A program made the position numbers and the translations under genes. The notes beneath the pieces are model-generated. The model saw nothing but the letters and a program-made list of their open reading frames with translations, was not told where the DNA came from and ran no database searches. Positions 10,112-19,611 of a DNA stretch of 64,000 nucleotides are shown here, piece after piece; positions within the stretch are counted from its first letter, which is position 1; each line of letters begins with the position of its first letter. Source of the DNA: Planctomycetota bacterium (GTDB taxonomy: Bacteria > Planctomycetota > UBA1135 > JACQFD01); contig JACQFD010000011.1 in the NCBI GenBank assembly GCA_016200225.1, forward strand, positions 62,001-126,000, read 5' to 3'.

Positions 10112-11263
10112 ATGCGCATTCTCGTCCTCACCGACTCGCTCGCCGACACCGACGGCGTCGGCCGCTACACGATCCGACTCATGCGCGCGATCGAGCGCCT
10201 CCGGCCAAATGTACAAATCGAGGTCGCGCTCGCGCGCAAGCATCCGGGCCTTTCGCTCGAACTCCCGCGAAACTGGCCCGTGAAAGTGTGTCTTCCTCCC
10301 GATTATTTTTATTATGTTTCGCGCGCGCGGTTCCACGCTTACGCCGCATGGTCATTCTTACAATTGCTGCCGATGGCGCGCCGCGCCGACATCGTGCACG
10401 CGATCAAGGATTATCCCCACTCGTATTTGGGGCTTCAGGCCGCGCGCGCCGCGAAGAAACCCTGCGTAATGACCGCGCACGGAACGTACAGCGTGATACC
10501 GCTTTCCGATGCGCGCCACGGCGCGCGCGCGCGCGCCGCCTATCCGCGATTTGCGAGAATTCTTTGCGTCAGCGAATATACAAAAAAGCGTATTTTACAA
10601 CAAATGCCGCTCTCCAATCTCGACGTGATCAAAAACGCGGTCGACGCCGAACATTATGAAATACGGCCGCGGCTCGAGAACCGTCCGTGGAGCGGCAAAC
10701 GCTACACGGTCGGCATCGGCGCGCTCAAGGAACGCAAGGGGCACCATGTTTCGATCGCGGCTTTTCTTAAGGTCGCGCCGGTATTTCCGGAATTGCATCA
10801 TTTCGTCCTCGGCCAATTTCAACAAGGCGACGCTTACTTCGAAGATATCGCGCGAAATGTTAAGAATGCCGGTTGCGCGAGTCGCGTGCATTTCCTGGGC
10901 CTCGTGCCGGAGGACGACAAAATCGATCTGTTATGTGGCGCCGAGGCGTTTCTCCACGCGCCGGTCGTTGCGGCGGACGGCGGATTCGAAGGCTTTGGAA
11001 TTGTATATTTGGAAGCCGCGGCCAGCGGCGTCCCGTCGATCGGCACCCTCGACAGCGGGGCGGAAGATGCGGTCGTGGAAGGAGTTACGGGCTATCTCGT
11101 GCCGCCGGACCCGAATGCGATTGCGATAAAATTGCAAATCCTCCTCGGGGATTCCAGTTTGCGCGAACGGCTGCGCGAAAGCTGTCTATCCCATGCGCGT
11201 CTTCAAAATTGGGATCGGAACGCGGAACGCGTGCTCGAGGTTTACGACGCTTCCATTGCGTGA
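10112..11263 (+). CDS. Glycosyltransferase family 4-like
   Basis: MRILVLTDSLADTDGVGRYTIRLMRAI..FGIVYLEAAASGVPSIGTLDSGAEDAVVEGVTGYLV. Confidence 0.87.
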   Translation: MRILVLTDSLADTDGVGRYTIRLMRAIERLRPNVQIEVALARKHPGLSLELPRNWPVKVCLPPDYFYYVSRARFHAYAAWSFLQLLPMARRADIVHAIKDYPHSYLGLQAARAAKKPCVMTAHGTYSVIPLSDARHGARARAAYPRFARILCVSEYTKKRILQQMPLSNLDVIKNAVDAEHYEIRPRLENRPWSGKRYTVGIGALKERKGHHVSIAAFLKVAPVFPELHHFVLGQFQQGDAYFEDIARNVKNAGCASRVHFLGLVPEDDKIDLLCGAEAFLHAPVVAADGGFEGFGIVYLEAAASGVPSIGTLDSGAEDAVVEGVTGYLVPPDPNAIAIKLQILLGDSSLRERLRESCLSHARLQNWDRNAERVLEVYDASIA

Positions 11264-12621
11264 ACGCGTTTATTGAACAAATAAAAGAAAAAGCGAAGTC
11301 GCGCTTCCTGCGCGACGCCGCGCATTTACAAATCGGCGCGACGATACAATTAATCGCGGGCGTCGGCGCGTCGGTCGTCATCGTGCGTTCGTTCGGCGTC
11401 ATCGGATTCGGCGCGTATTCGGAAGGATTGAATCTCTACGCTTTAATTTATTTTCTCGGAAACGTCGGGATGTTTCAAATGACGGTCGCGCGGGTTTCCG
11501 AAGCCGTCGGAAGAAAGGATCCGAAAGGGGCGGCGCGCGCGCTCGGCGTGTTTTTCAGAGTTTACAGTACGATTGCAATCATACTGATGTGCGCCGGGTT
11601 TTTCGGCGGGCCGCTCCTCGCGAAATTACTAAAACATCCGGTCGAAACGGGAATCTGGGCCTCGATTCTTTGTATTTCGGGACCGTTGATGGCGCCGTTT
11701 TACATGGTGCAGACGGCGCTGCAGGGGACGCGCCGCATGCGTCTGCTCGCTCGGATGGAGAATTATAAAGAAATTCTCCGCGCCTACGTCACTGTCGTTG
11801 GCGCGCTCACGTTCGGCGGGCCGCTCGGCGCCATTCTCGGCGAAGTGGCCACGTCGCTCATTGCCGTCGGGCTCGCGTATTTTATTTATAGGCAGGCGCA
11901 CGACGAGCCGGGTATCGAACTGCCCGCGCTCCGCGAAATTTGGCGGCTCTCGAAGAATCTCACGTGGCAGGAATTTACAGATGAAGTGCGCAGCGGCATG
12001 ACGATATCTGTACAAAAGAATTTCGCGGCGTTGTTGCCGCAAATCGTGCCGCGCGCATTGTTAGGATATTTCGCGTCGGAAAAAGAAGTGGGTTTCCTGT
12101 CGCTGGCGCTGAACCTCATGGCGAAGCCGATGCAGGGACTCACGGGAATTTCGCGCACGCTCATGCCGACGCTCGGCGCCCTGCGCGGCGCGGGCGAACA
12201 TGAACAATTGCGAAAATTGATTATTAAAGTCATGCTTCTCTCGGGAATCATGATGACGGCCGGCACGGGCGCCGCGGCGATCGCGCTGCACTGGCTGATT
12301 CCCATCGTCTACGGGCCGCAAAATCTCCCCGTTCTCGATCTGTTACCGTGGCTATGGGTGTCGATGTCGATCGCCGGTTTCGCGGTCGGCGCCGAGGCGT
12401 TTTTCATTATTGTTAATAAAATCTGGGTGGCGATCCGCATTTCCGTGAGCGCGCTGATTCTTACTTCGGGGCCGGGCATTTATTGTATCTATCGCTGGCA
12501 TGCGCCGGGCGCCGCGATGTTCGTCATGTTGATGTACCTCTCGGCCGCGGCCAACGTCGCATATATCTTTTACTATTTCAGTCAGAATCGCAAACCCGCC
12601 GTCGCGCCCGGCGCCGCGTGA
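11260..12621 (+). CDS. Polysaccharide flippase (Wzx/MOP superfamily-like)
   Basis: GTGA overlap with upstream GT; about 12 hydrophobic segments; HWLIPIVYGPQNLPVLDLLPWLW. Confidence 0.8.
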   Translation: MNAFIEQIKEKAKSRFLRDAAHLQIGATIQLIAGVGASVVIVRSFGVIGFGAYSEGLNLYALIYFLGNVGMFQMTVARVSEAVGRKDPKGAARALGVFFRVYSTIAIILMCAGFFGGPLLAKLLKHPVETGIWASILCISGPLMAPFYMVQTALQGTRRMRLLARMENYKEILRAYVTVVGALTFGGPLGAILGEVATSLIAVGLAYFIYRQAHDEPGIELPALREIWRLSKNLTWQEFTDEVRSGMTISVQKNFAALLPQIVPRALLGYFASEKEVGFLSLALNLMAKPMQGLTGISRTLMPTLGALRGAGEHEQLRKLIIKVMLLSGIMMTAGTGAAAIALHWLIPIVYGPQNLPVLDLLPWLWVSMSIAGFAVGAEAFFIIVNKIWVAIRISVSALILTSGPGIYCIYRWHAPGAAMFVMLMYLSAAANVAYIFYYFSQNRKPAVAPGAA

Positions 12622-12656
12622 CGGACGCGTTGCGAAGTGTTATCCTTCCGACGCAC

Positions 12657-13418
12657 ATGCAGCATCGCGAAAACGAAAAAACCTTCACGGCCGACGACTA
12701 CGACGAAACGTATTTTGTCGGGCACATCCGCCGTTACGAGGAGGGCGTCTATGGAAATCGCGTCGCGTGGATTTCTAAATATTTAAAGGACGTCGGCGGC
12801 AAACGCCTGCTCGACGCCGGTTGCGGCATCGGTTTTTTCAGTGAAGTCGCGCGCGGCCAGGGCGCCCGCGTCGTGTCGCTCGATTTTTCGGCGCAGGCGT
12901 TGCGAGTTTACAAAAAACGAGGAGGCGGCGGCGCGTCGCTGCTCGCGGGCAGCGTCGAGGAACTGCCGTTTCAAAACGACAGTTTCGATTTCGCGATGGC
13001 GATCGACGTCATCGAACATTTATATAAACCGCGGACGCTGCTTTCGGAATTGTATCGAGTCGTCAAGCCCGGCGGGCGCGTCATCGTCGAAACGGACAAC
13101 GAATCGACGTGGTTTACAAAACGCGGCTTCCGGCGTGTGAACAATTGGATGCAGGCGCGCACCGAACTTGGGGTCAAACTCGCGAAAATCCGTTCGGAAA
13201 TCACGTCGACGACGCTGCACGTCGAAACGTTCGATTACAAATCGCTGCGGGTCGCGCTCGAGGGCGCGGGTTTCACAATTGTACAATCGGAGACGTTTGC
13301 GTATCTGCCGGTGCCGTCGCGCGACGCGCTGCTGCGGACGCCCGGACTGCGCGCGATTTCGAACGCGCTCGGCGGCGAAAATTGTATGATTTTCATGGCC
13401 GAAAAACCGCGCAGCTGA
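12657..13418 (+). CDS. SAM-dependent class I methyltransferase
   Basis: LLDAGCGIGFFSEVARGQGARVVSLDFSAQAL (motif I), FDFAMAIDVIEHLYKPRTLLSELYRVVKPGGRVIVET; alternative GTG start at 12618 overlaps flippase stop. Confidence 0.88.
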   Translation: MQHRENEKTFTADDYDETYFVGHIRRYEEGVYGNRVAWISKYLKDVGGKRLLDAGCGIGFFSEVARGQGARVVSLDFSAQALRVYKKRGGGGASLLAGSVEELPFQNDSFDFAMAIDVIEHLYKPRTLLSELYRVVKPGGRVIVETDNESTWFTKRGFRRVNNWMQARTELGVKLAKIRSEITSTTLHVETFDYKSLRVALEGAGFTIVQSETFAYLPVPSRDALLRTPGLRAISNALGGENCMIFMAEKPRS

Positions 13419-13449
13419 CGGCGCGTTTATTCGTAAATCATCGCCGGCC

Positions 13450-14724
13450 ATGCGCGTTCTCCATCTCATCGATCTGTATGATCCGAAAATCGGATCGTCG
13501 ATCCGGCAGATGTATCAAATGGCCGATCGCATGCGCGCGGACGGCGTCGAAACGGAAATCGTTTCCGTGACGCAGAATCCGGCGGAGGCGGCGCCGGTCG
13601 AAATCATGGGATTTCGCGTGCACCGGATTCTGAGCGATTATCCGGTGCGGTGGAGGCCGATTGTTAGTTTAAGAAACCGCCGTGTTCTCGGGCCGCTCCG
13701 CGGAATTCTCGCATCGTTCAAACCCGACGTCGTGCACGCGCATTTGATCCATTCGCACATTTCCTACGGCGCGCTCACGCTCGCGAAACAGTCCGGCGCT
13801 TCCGTCGTGTTCACGGCGCACGACGTGATGACTTTTTGTTATCAAAAACTCGATTGTTATCATGGCGGCGAGGCGGCGGGGGGGCTGCTGCGCGACTACC
13901 GCGCGCACTGGAGCAAGTGCGTTCCGTGCCAGCGGTTTCGTTATTTTCCGCCGCGTAACGCGATGATTCGTAATATTATGAATCGCGACGTCGATGTTAA
14001 GATTGCCGTGAGCGACGCGTTGCGCATTGCAATCGAAGCGAACGATTTGAAGAATTTTCGCGTGGTGCACAACGCGATCGAAATCGACGGCCGTCCGACG
14101 GATCCGGCCGCGGCGGCCGGTTTTCGAAAAAAGTTCGAATTGGGCGGCGATTTATTATTTACGATCGCCGGACGCGTGCACGAATTGAAAGGTCATCTGC
14201 AGGCGGTGAAGATTCTCGCGAAAGTATTGCCGAAGTGTCCGCGCGCGCGATTGTTAGTCATGGGAAAGAAAAGTGAATATGAAAAATACGTCGGCGAACT
14301 CACCGACGCGCTCGGCGTCCGCGCCCGCGTCACCGTCACCGACTGGCTCGACGGCGAGGATCTTCGCAACGCGTACGCCGCCTCCGATGTATTTATTACG
14401 CCCTCGGTTTGCCTCGATACGTTCGGTCTCGTGAACGTCGAGGCGATGAATTATCGCAAGCCGGTCGTCGGGACCGTGTTCGGCGGCACGGGCGAAGTCG
14501 TTGAGCACGGCGTGACCGGCTATATCGAGAATCCCTTCGACGTCGACGCATTCGCTTCGCGCGTCGCCGAGCTTCTGAACGACGCCGAATTGCGGCGAAC
14601 CATGGGGGCGGCGGGATACGCGCGCCTGCTGGACAAATTTTCCATGCCGCGCCTTGCCCGCGACATGCTCGCGATTTACGGCGATTGCCGCGCGATGGGC
14701 GCCGCGAAAGGGAACCGAGGCTGA
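13450..14724 (+). CDS. Glycosyltransferase family 4-like
   Basis: MRVLHLIDLYDPKIGSSIRQMYQMADRM..FTIAGRVHELKGHLQAVKILAK..VNVEAMNYRKPVVGTVFGGTGEVVEHGVTGY. Confidence 0.87.
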   Translation: MRVLHLIDLYDPKIGSSIRQMYQMADRMRADGVETEIVSVTQNPAEAAPVEIMGFRVHRILSDYPVRWRPIVSLRNRRVLGPLRGILASFKPDVVHAHLIHSHISYGALTLAKQSGASVVFTAHDVMTFCYQKLDCYHGGEAAGGLLRDYRAHWSKCVPCQRFRYFPPRNAMIRNIMNRDVDVKIAVSDALRIAIEANDLKNFRVVHNAIEIDGRPTDPAAAAGFRKKFELGGDLLFTIAGRVHELKGHLQAVKILAKVLPKCPRARLLVMGKKSEYEKYVGELTDALGVRARVTVTDWLDGEDLRNAYAASDVFITPSVCLDTFGLVNVEAMNYRKPVVGTVFGGTGEVVEHGVTGYIENPFDVDAFASRVAELLNDAELRRTMGAAGYARLLDKFSMPRLARDMLAIYGDCRAMGAAKGNRG

Positions 14725-14891
14725 CGCGCACTTCGTCCGAAAGTTGCTGCCGCGCGCGGATTTACGATTCGAACGCGCTTCGTTTGAAAAAACTCCCCGT
14801 GGTTGGCGCGCGGTTGCCAATGTTCCTATACTTGTCGGCCAATTCATGGAATGACGCCCTGGGCTGGCCGCCCGTTTATTTGTATTATGAC

Positions 14892-14909
14892 TGCGATTTA
14901 TAAATCGCA
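14892..14909. repeat. Perfect 18-bp palindrome TGCGATTTATAAATCGCA in the leader of the radical SAM gene
   Basis: Direct reading; both 9-bp arms match exactly. Confidence 0.7.
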
Positions 14910-15017
14910 AACAAATGAACGGCGTGCGATCGTATTTATCGTATCAATATAAATAATCAATTCCGGCTTTAGAACACTAATTTTCCACCTCTGGATCTTC
15001 AACAATCCAAGACACCC

Positions 15018-16430
15018 ATGCGCAAGATCCTGCTTTTATATGTAAAACCGCACGTTCAGGAGGACCCGCTCGCCATGGTCCTCGGCATTACGTATCTCGG
15101 CGCGTGCCTCGAAAAAGAGGGCATTCCGGTCGAGGCGTGCGACGAGCGCATCGTGGACGATGCCTATGTCAAACAGGCGATCGAGCGAAATGATATCATT
15201 GGCCTTTCGTCGCTCACGCCGAACGTCCGCCGCGCGATCGCGTGGGCCAAGTACGCGAAGGAACGCGGCAAAATAACAGTTATGGGCGGCCCGCACGCGT
15301 CGGTCGATCCCGGACTGTTCCTCGATTCGGGATATTTCGATTATGTATTAAAAGGCGAAGCCGAATACACACTTGCGCAATTCTTAAAAGCGCTCGACGG
15401 CGGCAAGGAAGCGGAAATCGCGGCATGCGCCGGAATCGCGTTCAACCGCGACGGCGACCGCGTCGACAATCCGTCGCCCGCTTTAATTAAGAAGCTCGAC
15501 GATATTCCCTTTCCGTCGCGACAGCTCCTTCCGCAGGAACGCTATTTTCAATTAAATCCCGAGCGTCTTGCATACATTTTCACGACGCGCGGATGTCCTT
15601 ATAAATGTATTTTCTGCCAAAAGGAACTCACGGGCCGCGGTTATCGCGTGCGCTCGACGATGAACATCGTCGACGAATTGGAAGCGTTGATCAAAACGTA
15701 TCATCCCGGATCTGTATTATTTATCGATGAGATCTTTACACTTCGCAAAAAGCGCATTCATGAGCTTTGCGAAGAGATCATGCGGCGCGGTTTGAAGTTC
15801 GAGTGGGTCTGCAACACCCGCGCGGACTGCGTCGACTACCCGCTGCTCAAGACGATGTACAAGGCCGGCTGCCGCCGCATTTATTACGGTTGGGAATCGG
15901 GCTCGCAGCGCATGCTCGACGTGCTCAAGAAAGACCTCACGCCGTTGCAAATTATCGAAGCAGCGAAAATGACGCGCCGCGCGGGCATCTGGGCGAAGGT
16001 TTTCTTAATTGTAGGATCGCCCGGCGAAAAGCGCGAGGACATCATGGAGACCGAGCGCGTGTTGCGCGTCGCGTCGCCCGATCTGATCCGCGTTTCGGTG
16101 TTCAATCCGCTCGTCGGCACGCCGTCGTGGGATTTGTTACAAGCCAGAATTAATATTGACGATCTCACCGAAAACTACGTTTCGTCGAACCGTTCCGCGT
16201 ACACTCACGAGCACTTCACACAGGAAGAACTCGAAGAGGCGAAGCGCGATCTCGTCCGCTCGTACGAGCGATGGTACAATTCGACGAATCAGAAGATGGC
16301 CCGCTACATGGACCGCGTTCGATTCTATTTGGAGAATCCGGAGCAGGGCATGAACCGCGTCAAGCGCGCCGTCGGTCTCCGCGCCGTCGCGAAAGTCGGC
16401 AAAGTCGAACAGTTCCGGAAAGAAGATTAG
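15018..16430 (+). CDS. B12-binding-domain radical SAM protein
   Basis: N-terminal cobalamin-binding-like domain; CPYKCIFC (CxxxCxxC); TVMGGPHASVDP; FLIVGSPGEKREDI. Confidence 0.9.
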   Translation: MRKILLLYVKPHVQEDPLAMVLGITYLGACLEKEGIPVEACDERIVDDAYVKQAIERNDIIGLSSLTPNVRRAIAWAKYAKERGKITVMGGPHASVDPGLFLDSGYFDYVLKGEAEYTLAQFLKALDGGKEAEIAACAGIAFNRDGDRVDNPSPALIKKLDDIPFPSRQLLPQERYFQLNPERLAYIFTTRGCPYKCIFCQKELTGRGYRVRSTMNIVDELEALIKTYHPGSVLFIDEIFTLRKKRIHELCEEIMRRGLKFEWVCNTRADCVDYPLLKTMYKAGCRRIYYGWESGSQRMLDVLKKDLTPLQIIEAAKMTRRAGIWAKVFLIVGSPGEKREDIMETERVLRVASPDLIRVSVFNPLVGTPSWDLLQARINIDDLTENYVSSNRSAYTHEHFTQEELEEAKRDLVRSYERWYNSTNQKMARYMDRVRFYLENPEQGMNRVKRAVGLRAVAKVGKVEQFRKED

Positions 16431-16450
16431 TTCCGGATCTGTTATTTAAC

Positions 16451-16480
16451 AAAAACGGCCCGCGGTTGCGGGCCGTTTTT
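16451..16480. terminator. Bidirectional rho-independent terminator between convergent genes
   Basis: AAAAACGGCCCGC-GGTT-GCGGGCCGTTTTT: perfect GC stem with A-tract/T-tract on both sides. Confidence 0.9.
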
Positions 16481-16495
16481 GTTGATAATCTCGCC

Positions 16496-18037
16496 TTACT
16501 GCAGCCGCGCGGTCGCGACATTGGTAACATCCACGATCTGGCCCGTGGCCATGTCGATCATCCACGCTTGTATGGAAAAGGTCTTTCCTGCGAGGCCGCC
16601 GTTGTAGGTGCCGAAACCGTAGAATTGTAGCGATCCAGGGGCGAGTGCGAACGGTGTATATCCACACTGCGGACCCACGAGGAGCGTGCGCAATTCCATG
16701 ACGCCCAAGATCGGATTGCCGCTTGAATCATAAAAGTATGGGCCAAGATTGTAAAGATTGCGCGCGAAGAGTCCCGTTGGATTCGAAACGCTATTGTAGG
16801 TTTTGGACGCGGGGCCGGCCCATTGATAGCCCGAAGAGACGTCCGCGAAGTTCAATCCATTCACTAATAATAGCGGATTGTACAGATTATTGCCGAGATC
16901 GACGCCAAGCCAGAGCGCGTGCCGCGAATTCGCGGGGTTGAGCGCCGCGCCCGTGCCGGACTGGCAACCGCCCGTCAAAAGACAAAGATCGTCGATGTAC
17001 GACGCGACCGGCGAACAATAAATATACATCGGACCGTTCGCCCACATTTCGGGGACAGGATCCGAGGCGCCTGACGCGCCCACGTCGCCCGAGAATTGTA
17101 CAAAGGGAGCGAACCATACAGTTCCGACGGCGCCGGGGTTGCCGTAGCTGCTGTTGCCGCTGTAGGAGAGCGTGTCGCCCGCCTTCGGATATAGCGATGC
17201 GTAACCGTCATTCTGATAAAAAGCATACGGAATGGGCGTCGCGCCTCCTCCGGCGATCTGGCCGCCCGCGGAGACTATTTGCGAATTTACTACAAATTGC
17301 ACCATGGATTGCTCGAAGAAATAGGTCCAGCAAAATTCACTAAATGGATTACCCTCGGAAATAGGCGGGGCGGAATTTGGTATTATTGCATATTGGCCGT
17401 TTACGTCCGTGTAGCCCGAAAATGCATTACTACCGGGGCTACTGAACGTGTTGGAATCCGAATGATTGGCTGTGGCAGTGAGCTGGTCCGCATAACTCGT
17501 CGTGAAATTGTTCCAAACGCCCATGATGGCATCGCCGACGCCTCCGGGAGCTGTTGGAATTGCCACAGGCGTGGCGAGCAAATATGAAATTCGAATGTTA
17601 TGTCCCGATGGAATCAAGGGCGCATTAACAGATCCGGGAATCGACAGAAAATCGACATAAATTGTATTGCCGGGATGCCAACGAATGACGCCGGCTGTCT
17701 GTGGCACCAGAAACGGCACGGCGTTTCTCATTTGAAAATTAGGACTCGCCACTGGATGCGTGAGTCCATATTGCGCGGCGCCGATTTCGACGCCGCGAAA
17801 ATCCAACTCGCGGACACATGTAGAATTGTTACGAAAATACGTCGTCAACTCAGGCGGCAAAGGTTGCCAAAGCATGTCTCCAGGCCCGCTGGCTGTGCCG
17901 CCGATTATCCAATTAATAGTATAAAGCGTCGAAGAGTTCCAAATGCCGATCGCATTCGGCGTCGGCGCTCCGGACTGCGCCATTACAATTCCCGAACAAA
18001 GCATCGCCGCCGATGCCAGTTGTATAATTGTTTTCAC
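16496..18037 (-). CDS. Secreted protein of unrecognised family, tandem paralog 3 of 3
   Basis: GTG start at 18037 overlaps upstream stop (GTGA); signal peptide VKTIIQLASAAMLCSGIVMAQSG; shares PPELTTYFRNNSTCVRELDFRGVE and IVDVTNVATARLQ* with the next two genes. Confidence 0.8.
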   Translation of the reverse strand: MKTIIQLASAAMLCSGIVMAQSGAPTPNAIGIWNSSTLYTINWIIGGTASGPGDMLWQPLPPELTTYFRNNSTCVRELDFRGVEIGAAQYGLTHPVASPNFQMRNAVPFLVPQTAGVIRWHPGNTIYVDFLSIPGSVNAPLIPSGHNIRISYLLATPVAIPTAPGGVGDAIMGVWNNFTTSYADQLTATANHSDSNTFSSPGSNAFSGYTDVNGQYAIIPNSAPPISEGNPFSEFCWTYFFEQSMVQFVVNSQIVSAGGQIAGGGATPIPYAFYQNDGYASLYPKAGDTLSYSGNSSYGNPGAVGTVWFAPFVQFSGDVGASGASDPVPEMWANGPMYIYCSPVASYIDDLCLLTGGCQSGTGAALNPANSRHALWLGVDLGNNLYNPLLLVNGLNFADVSSGYQWAGPASKTYNSVSNPTGLFARNLYNLGPYFYDSSGNPILGVMELRTLLVGPQCGYTPFALAPGSLQFYGFGTYNGGLAGKTFSIQAWMIDMATGQIVDVTNVATARLQ

Positions 18038-19611
18038 TGCAACCGCGCCGTCGCAACATTGGTAACATCCACGATTTGTCCGGAGACAGTGTCGAGCATC
18101 CACGCTTGCATGGAAAACGTGGTGCCCGCGAGCCCGCCCATGTAGGTGCCGAAACCGTAGAATTGTAACGATCCCGGCGCGAGTGCGAAGGGGGTGTAGC
18201 CGGATTGCGGACCCACGAGGAGCGTGCGCTGCTCCATCAATCCGACAATGGCCGTTCCGTTCGCATCGTAATATCCGGAAAGATTGGTAAGATTGCGCGC
18301 GAAGAGTCCGGCCGGATTCGAGACGCTGTTATATGTTTTGGACGCGGGGCCGGCCCATTGAAAGCCCGAGGAGACGTCCGCGAAGACGAGGCCATTTACT
18401 AATAATAGTGGATTGAATAGATTATTCCCGAGATCGACGCCGAGCCAGAGTCCATGCCGCGAATTCGCGGGGTTGAGCGCCGCGCCCGTTCCGGGAATAC
18501 ATCCGGATGTTAATAAACACAGATCGTCGATGTACCCCTGGAGCGGAGAACAGTAAATATACATCGGACCGTCGGCCCAAATCTCCGGCGGCGGATCCGT
18601 CGCGCCGGGCGCGCCCACGTCGCCCGAGAATTGTACAAAGGGCGCGAACCATACAGTACCGATCGGACCGGGATTTCCGTAGGTGCTATTGCCGCTGTAG
18701 GAGACTGTGTCTCCCGCGCGCTGATATAACGATTCGCGGCCGTCGTTTTGCCGGAATGCAAACGATATCGGCGGTGCGCCGCCGCCAAGAATCTGTCCCG
18801 AGGAGGATGTCACTTCCGAATTGACTACCATTTGTACCATGGACTGTTCGAAAAACCACGTCCAACAGTACTCGCCTGAAATGACGCCAAATCCAAAGAT
18901 GTTTCCCGTCGGCAGGAGAAAGACCTGGCCTGTGTATGCAGTTCCCCCCGATAACGACACGGCGGGTGTGATCGGCGAAGCGCTGCTGGCGCCCGTAGTC
19001 GGTTCGGATTGTGTCGATACAACAGATAGACTTTGCAATACTCCGGGCGTGGTCGCCGTGAAGTTATTCCAGACGCCCATGACGGCTTCGCCCGCGCCGC
19101 CCGTCGCCACCGGCACGACGGCTGGAGTACTCAAGATCATTGAAATACGAATAATCGCGCCGATGGGAATCAGCGCCGTGTTGATCGCTCCCGGGATGGA
19201 CGCAAGATTTGCATAAATTGTATTGCCGGGCGTCCAGCGGACGACGCCGGCCGCGCTTGGAACATTATATGGAATCGAGTTCCGCACTTGAAAATTCGGA
19301 CTGTTCAGCGGGGTGGTGGCGCCGAAGCCGAAGTGCGCTACGGACACTTCAACCCCGCGGAAATCGAGTTCGCGGACACAGGTCGAATTGTTACGAAAAT
19401 AAGTTGTTAATTCAGGAGGCAGCGCCTGCCACATCATATCGTTTGGAAACGGAGGGCCGCTTGGATATCCGGTGCCTATGAACCACGCTGTGAATCCATA
19501 CGTCGAAGAGTTCCAGATGCCGATCGCGTTCGGCGTCGGCGCTCCGGACTGTGCAATCGCAAGTCCGGAGCTAATAATCGCCGCCGACGCGATTTGTAGG
19601 ATCGCTTTCAC
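18034..19611 (-). CDS. Secreted protein of unrecognised family, tandem paralog 2 of 3
   Basis: GTG start at 19611 overlaps upstream stop at 19608; signal peptide VKAILQIASAAIISSGLAIAQSG; same conserved blocks. Confidence 0.8.
   Translation of the reverse strand: MKAILQIASAAIISSGLAIAQSGAPTPNAIGIWNSSTYGFTAWFIGTGYPSGPPFPNDMMWQALPPELTTYFRNNSTCVRELDFRGVEVSVAHFGFGATTPLNSPNFQVRNSIPYNVPSAAGVVRWTPGNTIYANLASIPGAINTALIPIGAIIRISMILSTPAVVPVATGGAGEAVMGVWNNFTATTPGVLQSLSVVSTQSEPTTGASSASPITPAVSLSGGTAYTGQVFLLPTGNIFGFGVISGEYCWTWFFEQSMVQMVVNSEVTSSSGQILGGGAPPISFAFRQNDGRESLYQRAGDTVSYSGNSTYGNPGPIGTVWFAPFVQFSGDVGAPGATDPPPEIWADGPMYIYCSPLQGYIDDLCLLTSGCIPGTGAALNPANSRHGLWLGVDLGNNLFNPLLLVNGLVFADVSSGFQWAGPASKTYNSVSNPAGLFARNLTNLSGYYDANGTAIVGLMEQRTLLVGPQSGYTPFALAPGSLQFYGFGTYMGGLAGTTFSMQAWMLDTVSGQIVDVTNVATARLQ

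Noticed and set aside
14685-14903. 72-aa ORF after the last GT gene
   Set aside because: No domain, overlaps the GT gene end and the palindromic leader; not enough support to call a gene.
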